This document shows, piece after piece, positions 57,890 to 64,000 of a DNA stretch of 64,000 bases (position 1 is its first letter; each line of letters opens with the position of its first letter). The position numbers and the translations under genes were made by a program. Source of the DNA: Verrucomicrobiales bacterium (GTDB lineage Bacteria; Verrucomicrobiota; Verrucomicrobiia; Verrucomicrobiales; V1-33); assembly GCA_028293125.1 (NCBI GenBank), contig JAQGPJ010000103.1:124001-188000 (forward strand), in the 5' to 3' direction. The notes below the pieces were generated by a model. The model saw only the letters and a program-made list of their open reading frames with translations, was not told where the DNA came from and ran no database searches.

Positions 57890-58669
57890 ATGCCCTCCCC
57901 TTCCCTGCTCGACCGCTGTGAGCGCCGGTTCGGCCATCTGGCCATCCCCGGCCTGCTTCGCGTGATCGCCGGCTTTCAGGCTCTGTGTTTTGTCCTGATC
58001 ACGCTGAATCCCGATTTTCGGGAGTTTTTGCAATTGAGTTCGGCAGCCTGGGAAAAAGGGCAGGTTTGGCGGTTCTTCACCTTCTGCTTCATTCCCCAGA
58101 CCACCAGTGTGATCTGGATCATCTTTGTCATTCTGATCCTCATCCGGATTGGTGACGCGCTGGAGGAGGCCTGGGGCAGATTCCGGCTCAATCTCTATTA
58201 TATCTCCAGTGTCATCGCCCTGTGGGCGGCCGTTCTGACGAGCAGCGCTCCTGTGGGAGGGCTTGCCAGCCTCATGCTTTACACGAGTCTGTTCCTCGCC
58301 TTCGCCACCATACTGCCTGATTATACCTTTATGATTTTCTTCATCCTGCCGGTGAAGGTGAAATGGCTGGCCCTGATCAACGCAGCCTTCCTGCTCTACT
58401 ATTTTGTGGCCATTTCCGAGATCCGCCTGCCCATGGTGATCGCTTTGATCCCCTACGCCTGCTTCGGACTTCCCATCCTGCTGCGGAATATGCGGCAGAA
58501 AGCACAGGTTGCCCACCGTCGGGCGGTTTATCAGGAAGCCTCTGTTCCGACTGGCGAGCCGTTCCACGAATGCCGCATCTGCCACCGTACGGATCACACG
58601 AATCCAACTCTGGAGTTCCGCATTGCCGGCGATGATCAGGAATACTGCTTGGAGCATCTCCCGAAATAA
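57890..58669 (+). CDS. Rhomboid-fold protein without catalytic serine, C-terminal zinc-ribbon
   Basis: A 259-residue protein with about six membrane helices in the rhomboid layout. The loop segment SSAAWEKGQVWRFFTFCFIP carries the rhomboid W-x-x-G-x-x-W-R signature. Where active proteases have GxSG, the helix reads VGGLASLMLYTS, with no G-x-S-G and no partner His in the last helix, so the protein is probably inactive (iRhom/derlin-like). The last 60 residues form a soluble domain with CRICHRTDHTN and EYCLEHL, a possible C-x2-C...C-x2-H zinc site. It lies 70 bp after the CPBP protease on the same strand. Role unknown, perhaps in handling membrane proteins. Confidence 0.68.
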   Translation: MPSPSLLDRCERRFGHLAIPGLLRVIAGFQALCFVLITLNPDFREFLQLSSAAWEKGQVWRFFTFCFIPQTTSVIWIIFVILILIRIGDALEEAWGRFRLNLYYISSVIALWAAVLTSSAPVGGLASLMLYTSLFLAFATILPDYTFMIFFILPVKVKWLALINAAFLLYYFVAISEIRLPMVIALIPYACFGLPILLRNMRQKAQVAHRRAVYQEASVPTGEPFHECRICHRTDHTNPTLEFRIAGDDQEYCLEHLPK

Positions 58670-58822
58670 ACTCCGGCCCGCCCTGGAAATGATTTTTCCG
58701 GCTCTGAGTCTGCATTGCCGCAGCCTGCCCATGCCTTTACCTTCCCTGTATTCCTCCTTGCTCCGGGACGCATTCCGATGTTGAGGACGCCATGAGTTTG
58801 TCCCGCCACTTTCCACATCCTC

Positions 58823-59431
58823 ATGGCTGACCCGGAACACCACCTTTCCATCGGAGCGGTGCGTGTGCTGGGGCGCAGTGCACGCGAGCGCCTCACCGCC
58901 CAACGCTCCCTCACCGTCTGGCTTTTCGGCCTCAGCGGGTCCGGCAAAAGCACTCTCGCCACTGCTTTGGACCGCACGCTCAACTCCGAGGGCCGGCTGA
59001 CCACCCTCCTTGATGGCGATCTGCTGCGCACCGGTCTGAATGCCGGCCTCGGCTTCAGCGACGACGACCGCCGGGAGAATGTCCGCCGCGCGGCGGAAGT
59101 CGCCCGTCTCTTCAATCAGGCCGGCGTCATCACCATCTGCTCCTTCATCACCCCCCGCCGGGCGTTGCGCACCCTGGCCAAACAGATTGTGGGCGAGGAC
59201 GATTTTCTGCTGGTTTACGTCAAAGCCAGCATGGAGACCTGCCGGGCCCGCGATGTCAAAGGACTCTATGCCAAAGCCGATGGGGGGGCACTCAAACAGT
59301 TCACCGGCCGTGACTCCATCTTTGAGGAGCCTGTCAGCGTGGATCTGACCCTGGACACCGAAACCATGACCGAGGAGGTCTGCATGGAGGCGATCCTCGC
59401 GGCGGTCCGTCCCCGGATTGTCAGGGAGTGA
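58823..59431 (+). CDS. cysC: Adenylylsulfate kinase (APS kinase)
   Basis: A 202-residue enzyme that phosphorylates APS to PAPS in sulfate assimilation. The P-loop GLSGSGKST is at 36-44. The APS-binding Asp/Arg are in TLLDGDLLRTGL and DDRRENVRRAAEV, and the DVKGLYAKA segment is conserved. The phospho-enzyme Ser of the E. coli enzyme (FISP) is Thr here (SFITPRRAL); that residue is dispensable in many APS kinases. No fused or adjacent ATP sulfurylase is present, so the neighbouring genes are not a sulfate operon. Confidence 0.92.
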   Translation: MADPEHHLSIGAVRVLGRSARERLTAQRSLTVWLFGLSGSGKSTLATALDRTLNSEGRLTTLLDGDLLRTGLNAGLGFSDDDRRENVRRAAEVARLFNQAGVITICSFITPRRALRTLAKQIVGEDDFLLVYVKASMETCRARDVKGLYAKADGGALKQFTGRDSIFEEPVSVDLTLDTETMTEEVCMEAILAAVRPRIVRE

Positions 59432-59432
59432 A

Positions 59433-59451
59433 GCCGCGGGCGGCCCGCTTC
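59433..59451 (+). terminator. Weak hairpin after cysC
   Basis: GCGGG-CGG-CCCGC forms a compact stem a few bases after the cysC stop and is followed by a short T-stretch (ATTTTGCC). It separates cysC from the converging operon; low-confidence terminator. Confidence 0.4.
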
Positions 59452-59527
59452 TGATTTTGCCAAAAAAAAGCGGATCCTCCCCCAGCCAAGCTGCCCTGCT
59501 GCCCCTGCAGGCGGGAACGGCATTCCT

Positions 59528-60250
59528 CTACAAAATACCGCCGTCCAGCTTCAGCACCGCACCAGTGGTGTAGCCGGCCTCATGGCTGGCCAGATAAAGC
59601 ACGGCGGCGGCCACCTCCCCAGGCAGTCCCAGACGGCGCGCCGGCACAGTTTTCGCCAAGGCCGCCAGCGCTTCCGGCCCCCCGCCGAGCGCCGGGGTTT
59701 GAATATATCCAGGGCACACCGCGTTCACCGTGATGCAGGCCCGCGCCACCTCCTTGGCCAGCGACTGAGTAAGGGCCACCACTCCGGCTTTGGCCGCAGC
59801 GTAGTTCGCCTGCCCCGCCGGGGCCAGCAGGGCGCTGAGGGAGCTGATGTTCACGATCCGGCCAAACCGCTGCCCCATCATAGTGCGCATCACCGCCCGG
59901 CAGCCGAGAAAAACGGAGGTCAGATTTCCGGCAATGACCTCATGCCAAGTTTCATCCGTCATCGACGCCAGCAGCCCGTCGCGGTGCGACCCCGCATTGT
60001 TCACCAGCACATCCAGCCGCCCGGTTTCCCTGACCACCTCCTCCACCGCCGACTGCCAGGCCGCCGCATCCGTCACCTCCAGACTCAATGAGGTGATCCG
60101 CCCGGGGAACTCCGAAGCCAGCGCCTCCACTCCGTCCCGCCGCTGCCGCACGCCGCCAAACACCCGCGTCTCCGGGGAGGATTCCAGAAAGGCCCGCGCG
60201 CAGGCCAAGCCGATTCCGCTGTTGGCTCCGGTGATGAGGATGGTTTTCAT
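59528..60250 (-). CDS. SDR oxidoreductase, 3-oxoacyl-ACP reductase (FabG type)
   Basis: A 240-residue short-chain dehydrogenase. The cofactor motif is ITGANSGIGLACARAF, with LVNNAGSHRDG; the catalytic residues are Ser in NISSLSALLAPAGQANY and the Y-x3-K (YAAAKAG). Its ATG overlaps the stop of the acyltransferase upstream (ATGA), so it is co-translated with it. FabG-type enzymes reduce 3-oxoacyl-ACP in fatty-acid elongation; with two acyltransferases in the same operon a role in making a special acyl chain is plausible, but it could act on other ketones. The end ALKLDGGIL fits the family. Confidence 0.87.
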   Translation of the reverse strand: MKTILITGANSGIGLACARAFLESSPETRVFGGVRQRRDGVEALASEFPGRITSLSLEVTDAAAWQSAVEEVVRETGRLDVLVNNAGSHRDGLLASMTDETWHEVIAGNLTSVFLGCRAVMRTMMGQRFGRIVNISSLSALLAPAGQANYAAAKAGVVALTQSLAKEVARACITVNAVCPGYIQTPALGGGPEALAALAKTVPARRLGLPGEVAAAVLYLASHEAGYTTGAVLKLDGGIL

Positions 60251-60891
60251 GATTTTTGACGGCTATCCGGCCGGGCGCACCGGCTTTGCGGATTCGCCGC
60301 GATGGCATAAAGTCGGATCAAAGCCTCGCGCAGCCGCTGGCTCAGGTCCGGCCCCGGCGGCAGAGGCTCGCCGAAATGCACGGCCCAGCGGGTGCGCCTC
60401 AGCGGCAGCCAGGCGGTCCAGCGGCTGAACTGTTCCCCGCCAGCGACCGCGCAGGGCACCACCGGCACTTGGGCCAGCTGCGCCAGACGGCAGAGATTCT
60501 CATTCAATGACCCGCCGGATGTCACGGCATCGGACCCGGTGCGCAGGGTGCCCTCCGGAAAAAGCCCCACCACCTCCCCGCTTTGCATAAGACTGATCAT
60601 TCGGCGCACCGCCTTGGGGTCACGCTTTGACCGGTCCAGCGGGATCACCCCGATCCACCGGAAAAACCGCCGCCATGGTCCCAGGGAAACTTCCACCGCC
60701 GACACCCACCGGATCACCCGCCATGTGGAGCCCATCATCATCATGCAGTCGTAGGGACTGCGGTGGTTCGCGGCCAGCAGGCATCCGCCCGCCGTGTCCA
60801 GAAAATGCCCGCCACGAACCTCCTTCCGCGAGCAGAACCAAAGCGGGCCCCGCCCGAAGAGGCACAGAGCGAAATAAAACGGCCGGTTCAC
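60247..60891 (-). CDS. Lysophospholipid acyltransferase (PlsC-like), copy 2
   Basis: A 214-residue acyltransferase with the block I motif LAANHRSPYDCMMMM (H-x4-D) and block III GLFPEGTLRTGSD. It would start at a GTG (60891) 4 bp after the stop of the neighbouring acyltransferase; the alternative upstream in-frame starts overlap that gene heavily. It overlaps the FabG gene by 4 bp. The glycerol-phosphate-binding residues of real PlsC differ here (R-S-P-Y in the block I), so the acceptor may be another lysolipid. Acyl donor unknown. Confidence 0.78.
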   Translation of the reverse strand: MNRPFYFALCLFGRGPLWFCSRKEVRGGHFLDTAGGCLLAANHRSPYDCMMMMGSTWRVIRWVSAVEVSLGPWRRFFRWIGVIPLDRSKRDPKAVRRMISLMQSGEVVGLFPEGTLRTGSDAVTSGGSLNENLCRLAQLAQVPVVPCAVAGGEQFSRWTAWLPLRRTRWAVHFGEPLPPGPDLSQRLREALIRLYAIAANPQSRCARPDSRQKS

Positions 60892-60895
60892 GGAG

Positions 60896-61624
60896 TCAGG
60901 GGATGATGGATTCAGGCTCGGGGAAGCGGTGCCGCAACTCGCCATACAGCTCCACGAACGCCTGTTCCAGCTGTTTGGCAAAAGCATCCCGCCCCGCCCT
61001 GCCGGAGCCATTGGCCGGAGCTTTTAACGGAGCACCGGCTACCACCCACAGCCGGCCCAGCTTCAGTGGCAGCCACGGACCCGGGCTGTTCAGGCGCTGG
61101 GTCCCTGACACCACCACGGGCACCACCGGCACCCCGGCCCGCGCCGCCAGCAGCGCCACTCCACGCCGGACGGGCGCGCCACGCACCACCGAATCCCCGC
61201 CAGCCATGATTTCACCCTCCGGAAAAATGCCCACCATTTCCCCCCTGCGCAGCCGTGCCAGCGCCTCGCGCACCCCCGGCAGCGCCTTCCCATGGCGGTT
61301 GATGGGAAAAGCCCCGATGCGGTCCAGAAAAGCAGCCCAACTCCGGCAGCGGTAAAATTCCTCCCGCGCCATCCAGCTGACCGGATTTTTCAGCAAAACG
61401 CTCATCACCACCGGATCCAGATGGCTCACGTGGCTCACCGCCAACAGTGCCCCGCCCTTCAACCCGGCATGGTCCAGCCCGTGAACCTTCACCCTCATGG
61501 CGGCCCCAAAGGCAAACTGCCAGAACGCGCGCACCACCGCATAAAACCGGGCCGGAGCCTGCAGCCGCCGGAAATGGCGCGCAGTGACGGGAGCGGTTTG
61601 GCAGGGTTCAGGCATCGGTGCCAT
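60896..61624 (-). CDS. Lysophospholipid acyltransferase (PlsC-like), copy 1
   Basis: A 242-residue acyltransferase with block I AVSHVSHLDPVVMSVLL (H-x4-D), block II REEFYRCRSW...IGAFPINRHG and block III GIFPEGEIMAGG. It is the first gene of the three-gene operon with acyltransferase copy 2 and FabG. The ATG at 61624 (MAPMPEP) was chosen; MPEP at 61615 is possible. Its sequence differs from the PlsC at 2985, so the genome has at least three such enzymes in this window alone. Confidence 0.8.
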   Translation of the reverse strand: MAPMPEPCQTAPVTARHFRRLQAPARFYAVVRAFWQFAFGAAMRVKVHGLDHAGLKGGALLAVSHVSHLDPVVMSVLLKNPVSWMAREEFYRCRSWAAFLDRIGAFPINRHGKALPGVREALARLRRGEMVGIFPEGEIMAGGDSVVRGAPVRRGVALLAARAGVPVVPVVVSGTQRLNSPGPWLPLKLGRLWVVAGAPLKAPANGSGRAGRDAFAKQLEQAFVELYGELRHRFPEPESIIP

Positions 61625-61738
61625 GGAATCCCTGTTTTTAAGCAAACGTCAAGGATTGAGCGCTTCGCCCAAGTGGGCTTGGTGCACTCTTCCTCTTTCC
61701 TCCTTTGTCCTGTTGCATGAAATTTTTTTCCTCCCCCA

Positions 61739-62149
61739 TCACGGAGCAGTCCGGCCGTAGGCCGCAGTAAGGTATCTGGTCAGGGGAGCAATCACCTCGT
61801 CCGGCAGCGGGGCACCGAACTTTTCCTTCATTTTCTTCACAGTCGCCGACCAGTATTTTTCACCCGAGGGCGGTTGGGTCTCACAGTAATCAGCGGAATG
61901 GCACGTCAGGCAGAAGGCCTGCGCCAGCTCCCCTCCTTCCCCCGGACGGTAGGTCCCCGCCTCCACAGGAAGCTCCAGTTCACGGGCACCGGAACCACTG
62001 GAGACCGCCGCCGGCACAGCCGGGGCGGAGGCAGCCGGCGGAGCAGGGACCGGACCGGGAACAGGATCGGCCACCAGAGACCCGACAGCGGCGAAACTGG
62101 CCAGGGCTCCGAGACCCAAGGACAGGAGAATAGAGGTGAAGCGGCTCAT
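61739..62149 (-). CDS. c-type cytochrome subunit of sulfite dehydrogenase (SorB-like)
   Basis: A 136-residue exported monohaem cytochrome. The signal peptide (MSRFTSILLSLGLGALASFAA) is followed by a Pro/Ala-rich linker (PGPVPAPPAASAPAVPAAV) and a short c-type domain with the haem site FCLTCH (C80, C83, H84); an axial Met in EKYWSATVKKMKEKFG is likely. The ATG overlaps the stop of the sulfite dehydrogenase gene (ATGA), the same arrangement as sorA-sorB. It would accept electrons from the molybdenum subunit and hand them to the respiratory chain. Confidence 0.85.
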   Translation of the reverse strand: MSRFTSILLSLGLGALASFAAVGSLVADPVPGPVPAPPAASAPAVPAAVSSGSGARELELPVEAGTYRPGEGGELAQAFCLTCHSADYCETQPPSGEKYWSATVKKMKEKFGAPLPDEVIAPLTRYLTAAYGRTAP

Positions 62150-63363
62150 GCGGTGATCATCACTTTGGTGTTTTCCACAACATTCCGGGCGTAGCCGGCC
62201 GGGTTCCACAATGGCTCCAGCGGCTGAGTCTCCCCGATGCGGTTGAAGGCGCGGCACAGAATGCGGGCTTCCCCCGTTTTGCCCGGCGTCCACGGAAGTG
62301 TCCATTCTCGGAAGGAATAGCGTCCCGGGTCCCTGCCCAGTGCCGCCCCCTGCCAGGAGTGTCCGCCATCGGTGCTGACCTGCACCTCCGTCAGGCCCGC
62401 GCCGCTGTCGAAGGCGATCCCGCGAAGAGTCACGCTTTGCCCGGAACGCACCGCCGCGCCGTCCGTGAGACTGGTGAGGAACGAGCGGATTTTGAACCTG
62501 CTGATGGGCACCGTTTTGGCCGGGGTGGTGCCGGGCTCCACACAGCCGCCGGGCGTGTCCGGCACCCGGTAGCCCGCCGCCATCCAGAAGCCGCCGAAGG
62601 TTTCATCCACCACATTCAGTTCGTTCAGGTGCTTGATCCAGTAAGTGCCGAAATAGCCTGGCACCACCAGGCGCAGCGGATAACCGTTCAGCCACGGCAG
62701 GTCCTCGCCGTTCATGCTCCAGGCGATCAGAATTTCCCCGTCCAGCGCGTGGTCCACATCCAGCGCCTTGATAAAATCCGGTGTGGCCGGAAGCACTCCG
62801 CTGTCCAGCCCGTTGCAGACCACCTGTTTGGCCCCGGCGGCAATGCCGGCCCTGCCCAGCACGTCCTTCACTCTGACCCCGCGCCATACGGCATTTCCCA
62901 TGGCTCCGTTCGCCAGCTGTCCTCCATTCACGCGGGGATTAAAGAACCCGCGGCTGTTTCCCGAGCACTGGTTCACCGCCGTGACCTCCACGGTCTCCAT
63001 TTTTTTCAGTTCCTCCAAGGACAAGGAAAGGGATGTTTTCACCAGCCCCTTCACCTCCAGCCTGAAAGCCGCAGGATCAATGCGGGTGGGCAGCGCCGAC
63101 AGGTGATAGCGGACGAAAAAAGCGTCGTTCGGCGTGATGATCCCCTCATTGTAAACCGCAAACGGCGTCTCCAGCTGCGGCGGCCGGCTGGTCAGCACAA
63201 TCAGCGGTCTTTTTCCTGGATAAGCCACCAAGTGGCGGCGGCCATTGGCGAAGGGGAGTTCCACTGTCCCTTCCTCCGCCGCCTCCAACCGCCCGACGGA
63301 CGCGGCGGCGGCGGCCATGACGCTGCTTTGCAGAAACCGGCGGCGGGAAAGCTGAGACTTCAT
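62146..63363 (-). CDS. Sulfite dehydrogenase molybdenum subunit (SorA-like)
   Basis: A 405-residue molybdopterin oxidoreductase of the sulfite oxidase family. A Tat signal (LSRRRFLQSSVMAAAAAS) would export it folded. The molybdenum ligand is C133 in AVNQCSGNSRGFF; the substrate-site Arg and Tyr stretches follow (PGYFGTYWIKHLNEL). The C-terminal Ig-like dimerisation domain reads EVQVSTDGGHSWQGA. It would oxidise sulfite to sulfate in the periplasm and pass electrons to the cytochrome subunit that follows with a 4-bp overlap. cysC, 2.7 kb away, belongs to the opposite (assimilatory) direction of sulfur metabolism. Confidence 0.9.
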   Translation of the reverse strand: MKSQLSRRRFLQSSVMAAAAASVGRLEAAEEGTVELPFANGRRHLVAYPGKRPLIVLTSRPPQLETPFAVYNEGIITPNDAFFVRYHLSALPTRIDPAAFRLEVKGLVKTSLSLSLEELKKMETVEVTAVNQCSGNSRGFFNPRVNGGQLANGAMGNAVWRGVRVKDVLGRAGIAAGAKQVVCNGLDSGVLPATPDFIKALDVDHALDGEILIAWSMNGEDLPWLNGYPLRLVVPGYFGTYWIKHLNELNVVDETFGGFWMAAGYRVPDTPGGCVEPGTTPAKTVPISRFKIRSFLTSLTDGAAVRSGQSVTLRGIAFDSGAGLTEVQVSTDGGHSWQGAALGRDPGRYSFREWTLPWTPGKTGEARILCRAFNRIGETQPLEPLWNPAGYARNVVENTKVMITA

Positions 63364-63510
63364 CCCTCCATCCTGATGCTGGGATTTTGGACTGTCGAAA
63401 TGAAACTGCTCCGCAAGAGCGGTGCCTCTTCCTCACTCATTTTTAAAGCTGAAGGCCGTTTGCCTGCTGCTGGCAGCTGCGTCCGGTTTTGTCCCGCCAC
63501 CGCCCTCCGT

Positions 63511-64000
63511 TCACTCGCCTTTTCTTGGCGGCAGGCGCTCCGCCAAATCCCGCAGCAGTTCCCCCTGCACCTGCTGGATCTCCATCAGCTTCAGAATGTG
63601 GTGCTGCATCAGATGGTCCATCTTTTCATGGAGATGCCTGATTTCGAGTTCAGACTTCAGATTCACCCGGTAATCCTGCTCCGCATGCTCGCGGTCCCGT
63701 GACTCTTGGCGGTGCTGGCTCATCATGATGACCGGAGCCTGAAGCGCCGCAATGCACGAAAGTAGAAGATTCAGCAGGATAAAGGGATAAGGATCCGGCC
63801 CTCCCGACTTCCAAAGCAGGGTGTTCATGCCAATCCATATCACAATGAACACTCCGAAGCTGATGATGAACTTCCAGCTGCCGCCGAAGTCAGCGATGAT
63901 GTCGGAAATCCGCTCTCCAAAGGTGAGGCGGGCATTTTCCTCATCCTCGTCGTCCGGGGGCTCGGAAATGATGTCGTGCTCCTTCAGGCTGTCGATGACC
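63511..64000 (-). CDS. DUF1003-like membrane protein (5' end beyond window)
   Basis: The frame runs off the right edge, so the N-terminus is missing. The visible 162 residues contain an acidic segment (SEPPDDEDEEN), ARLTFGERISDIIADFGGSW, two membrane helices (FIVIWIGMNTLLWKSG; YPFILLNLLLSCIAALQAP), the hallmark VIMMSQHRQESRDREHAE, and a terminal coiled coil (HLHEKMDHLMQHHILKLMEI). This order is characteristic of the DUF1003 family, whose function is unknown. Neighbours give no further hint. Confidence 0.85.
   Translation of the reverse strand, partial: VIDSLKEHDIISEPPDDEDEENARLTFGERISDIIADFGGSWKFIISFGVFIVIWIGMNTLLWKSGGPDPYPFILLNLLLSCIAALQAPVIMMSQHRQESRDREHAEQDYRVNLKSELEIRHLHEKMDHLMQHHILKLMEIQQVQGELLRDLAERLPPRKGE

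Overview
The window is high-GC bacterial DNA that looks like a free-living Verrucomicrobiota (Verrucomicrobiae) chromosome. This is an inference from gene content: Tat-exported Gfo/Idh/MocA oxidoreductase, LamG/CotH/lamin-tail surface proteins, small membrane proteins beginning with an N-P-Y-A-P-P motif, a thioester-less giant alpha-2-macroglobulin, PilT ATPases and an RsbRST stressosome. No rRNA, phage, plasmid, CRISPR or intact insertion sequence is visible. One tRNA-Pro lies beside a decayed stretch of about 1.4 kb.

Layout. 1-2002: a partial exported glucose/sorbosone-dehydrogenase-like protein diverges from an exported clan GH-A glycosidase. 2021-4288: a coupled phospholipid cluster (CDP-alcohol phosphatidyltransferase, PlsC, CdsA). 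4509-13510: two large secreted proteins (triple LamG; CotH/lamin-tail) flank three tandem paralogous membrane proteins. 14094-16978: a small membrane protein and two PilT-type retraction ATPases ending in a strong terminator. 17113-21991: three tandem paralogous GT39-like membrane glycosyltransferases. 22086-25314: a lipoprotein, a Tat-exported Gfo/Idh/MocA oxidoreductase and a DoxX-like membrane protein. 25597-26749: prfB with its programmed +1 frameshift. 27468-30179: a LolA-like exported protein and a hybrid histidine kinase. 30439-31717: a nuoC/nuoB pair preceded by a perfect Rex-type operator palindrome. 31718-33195: a gene-poor decayed segment, a broken coiled-coil gene and tRNA-Pro(CGG). 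33389-39675: SWIM-SNF2 helicase, a fourth GT39-like protein and an MFS transporter. 39830-47965: a 2,711-residue TPR/alpha-2-macroglobulin protein. 48229-49735: two related polytopic membrane proteins behind an inverted-repeat operator candidate. 49817-54882: a complete stressosome operon (rsbR, rsbS, rsbT, ATPase-PP2C fusion, hybrid kinase with an RsbT-like N-terminus). 55187-56871: Lrp regulator plus aminotransferase. 57028-58669: two adjacent intramembrane-protease-fold proteins, one apparently a pseudo-rhomboid. 58823-61624: APS kinase and an acyltransferase-acyltransferase-FabG operon. 61739-63363: a SorAB-type sulfite dehydrogenase. The window ends inside a DUF1003-like gene.

How the genes work together. 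The clearest functional units are the stressosome operon, where scaffold, antagonist, switch kinase, phosphatase and output kinase are translationally coupled; the nuoBC pair with a putative NADH/NAD+-responsive Rex site; the SorAB enzyme with its own cytochrome; and three lipid-assembly operons. Start sites were chosen by signal peptides, paralogue alignment, 4-bp ATGA overlaps and, in one case, a perfect Shine-Dalgarno. Very long antisense reading frames opposite the large genes are by-products of GC-rich codon usage and were left out.
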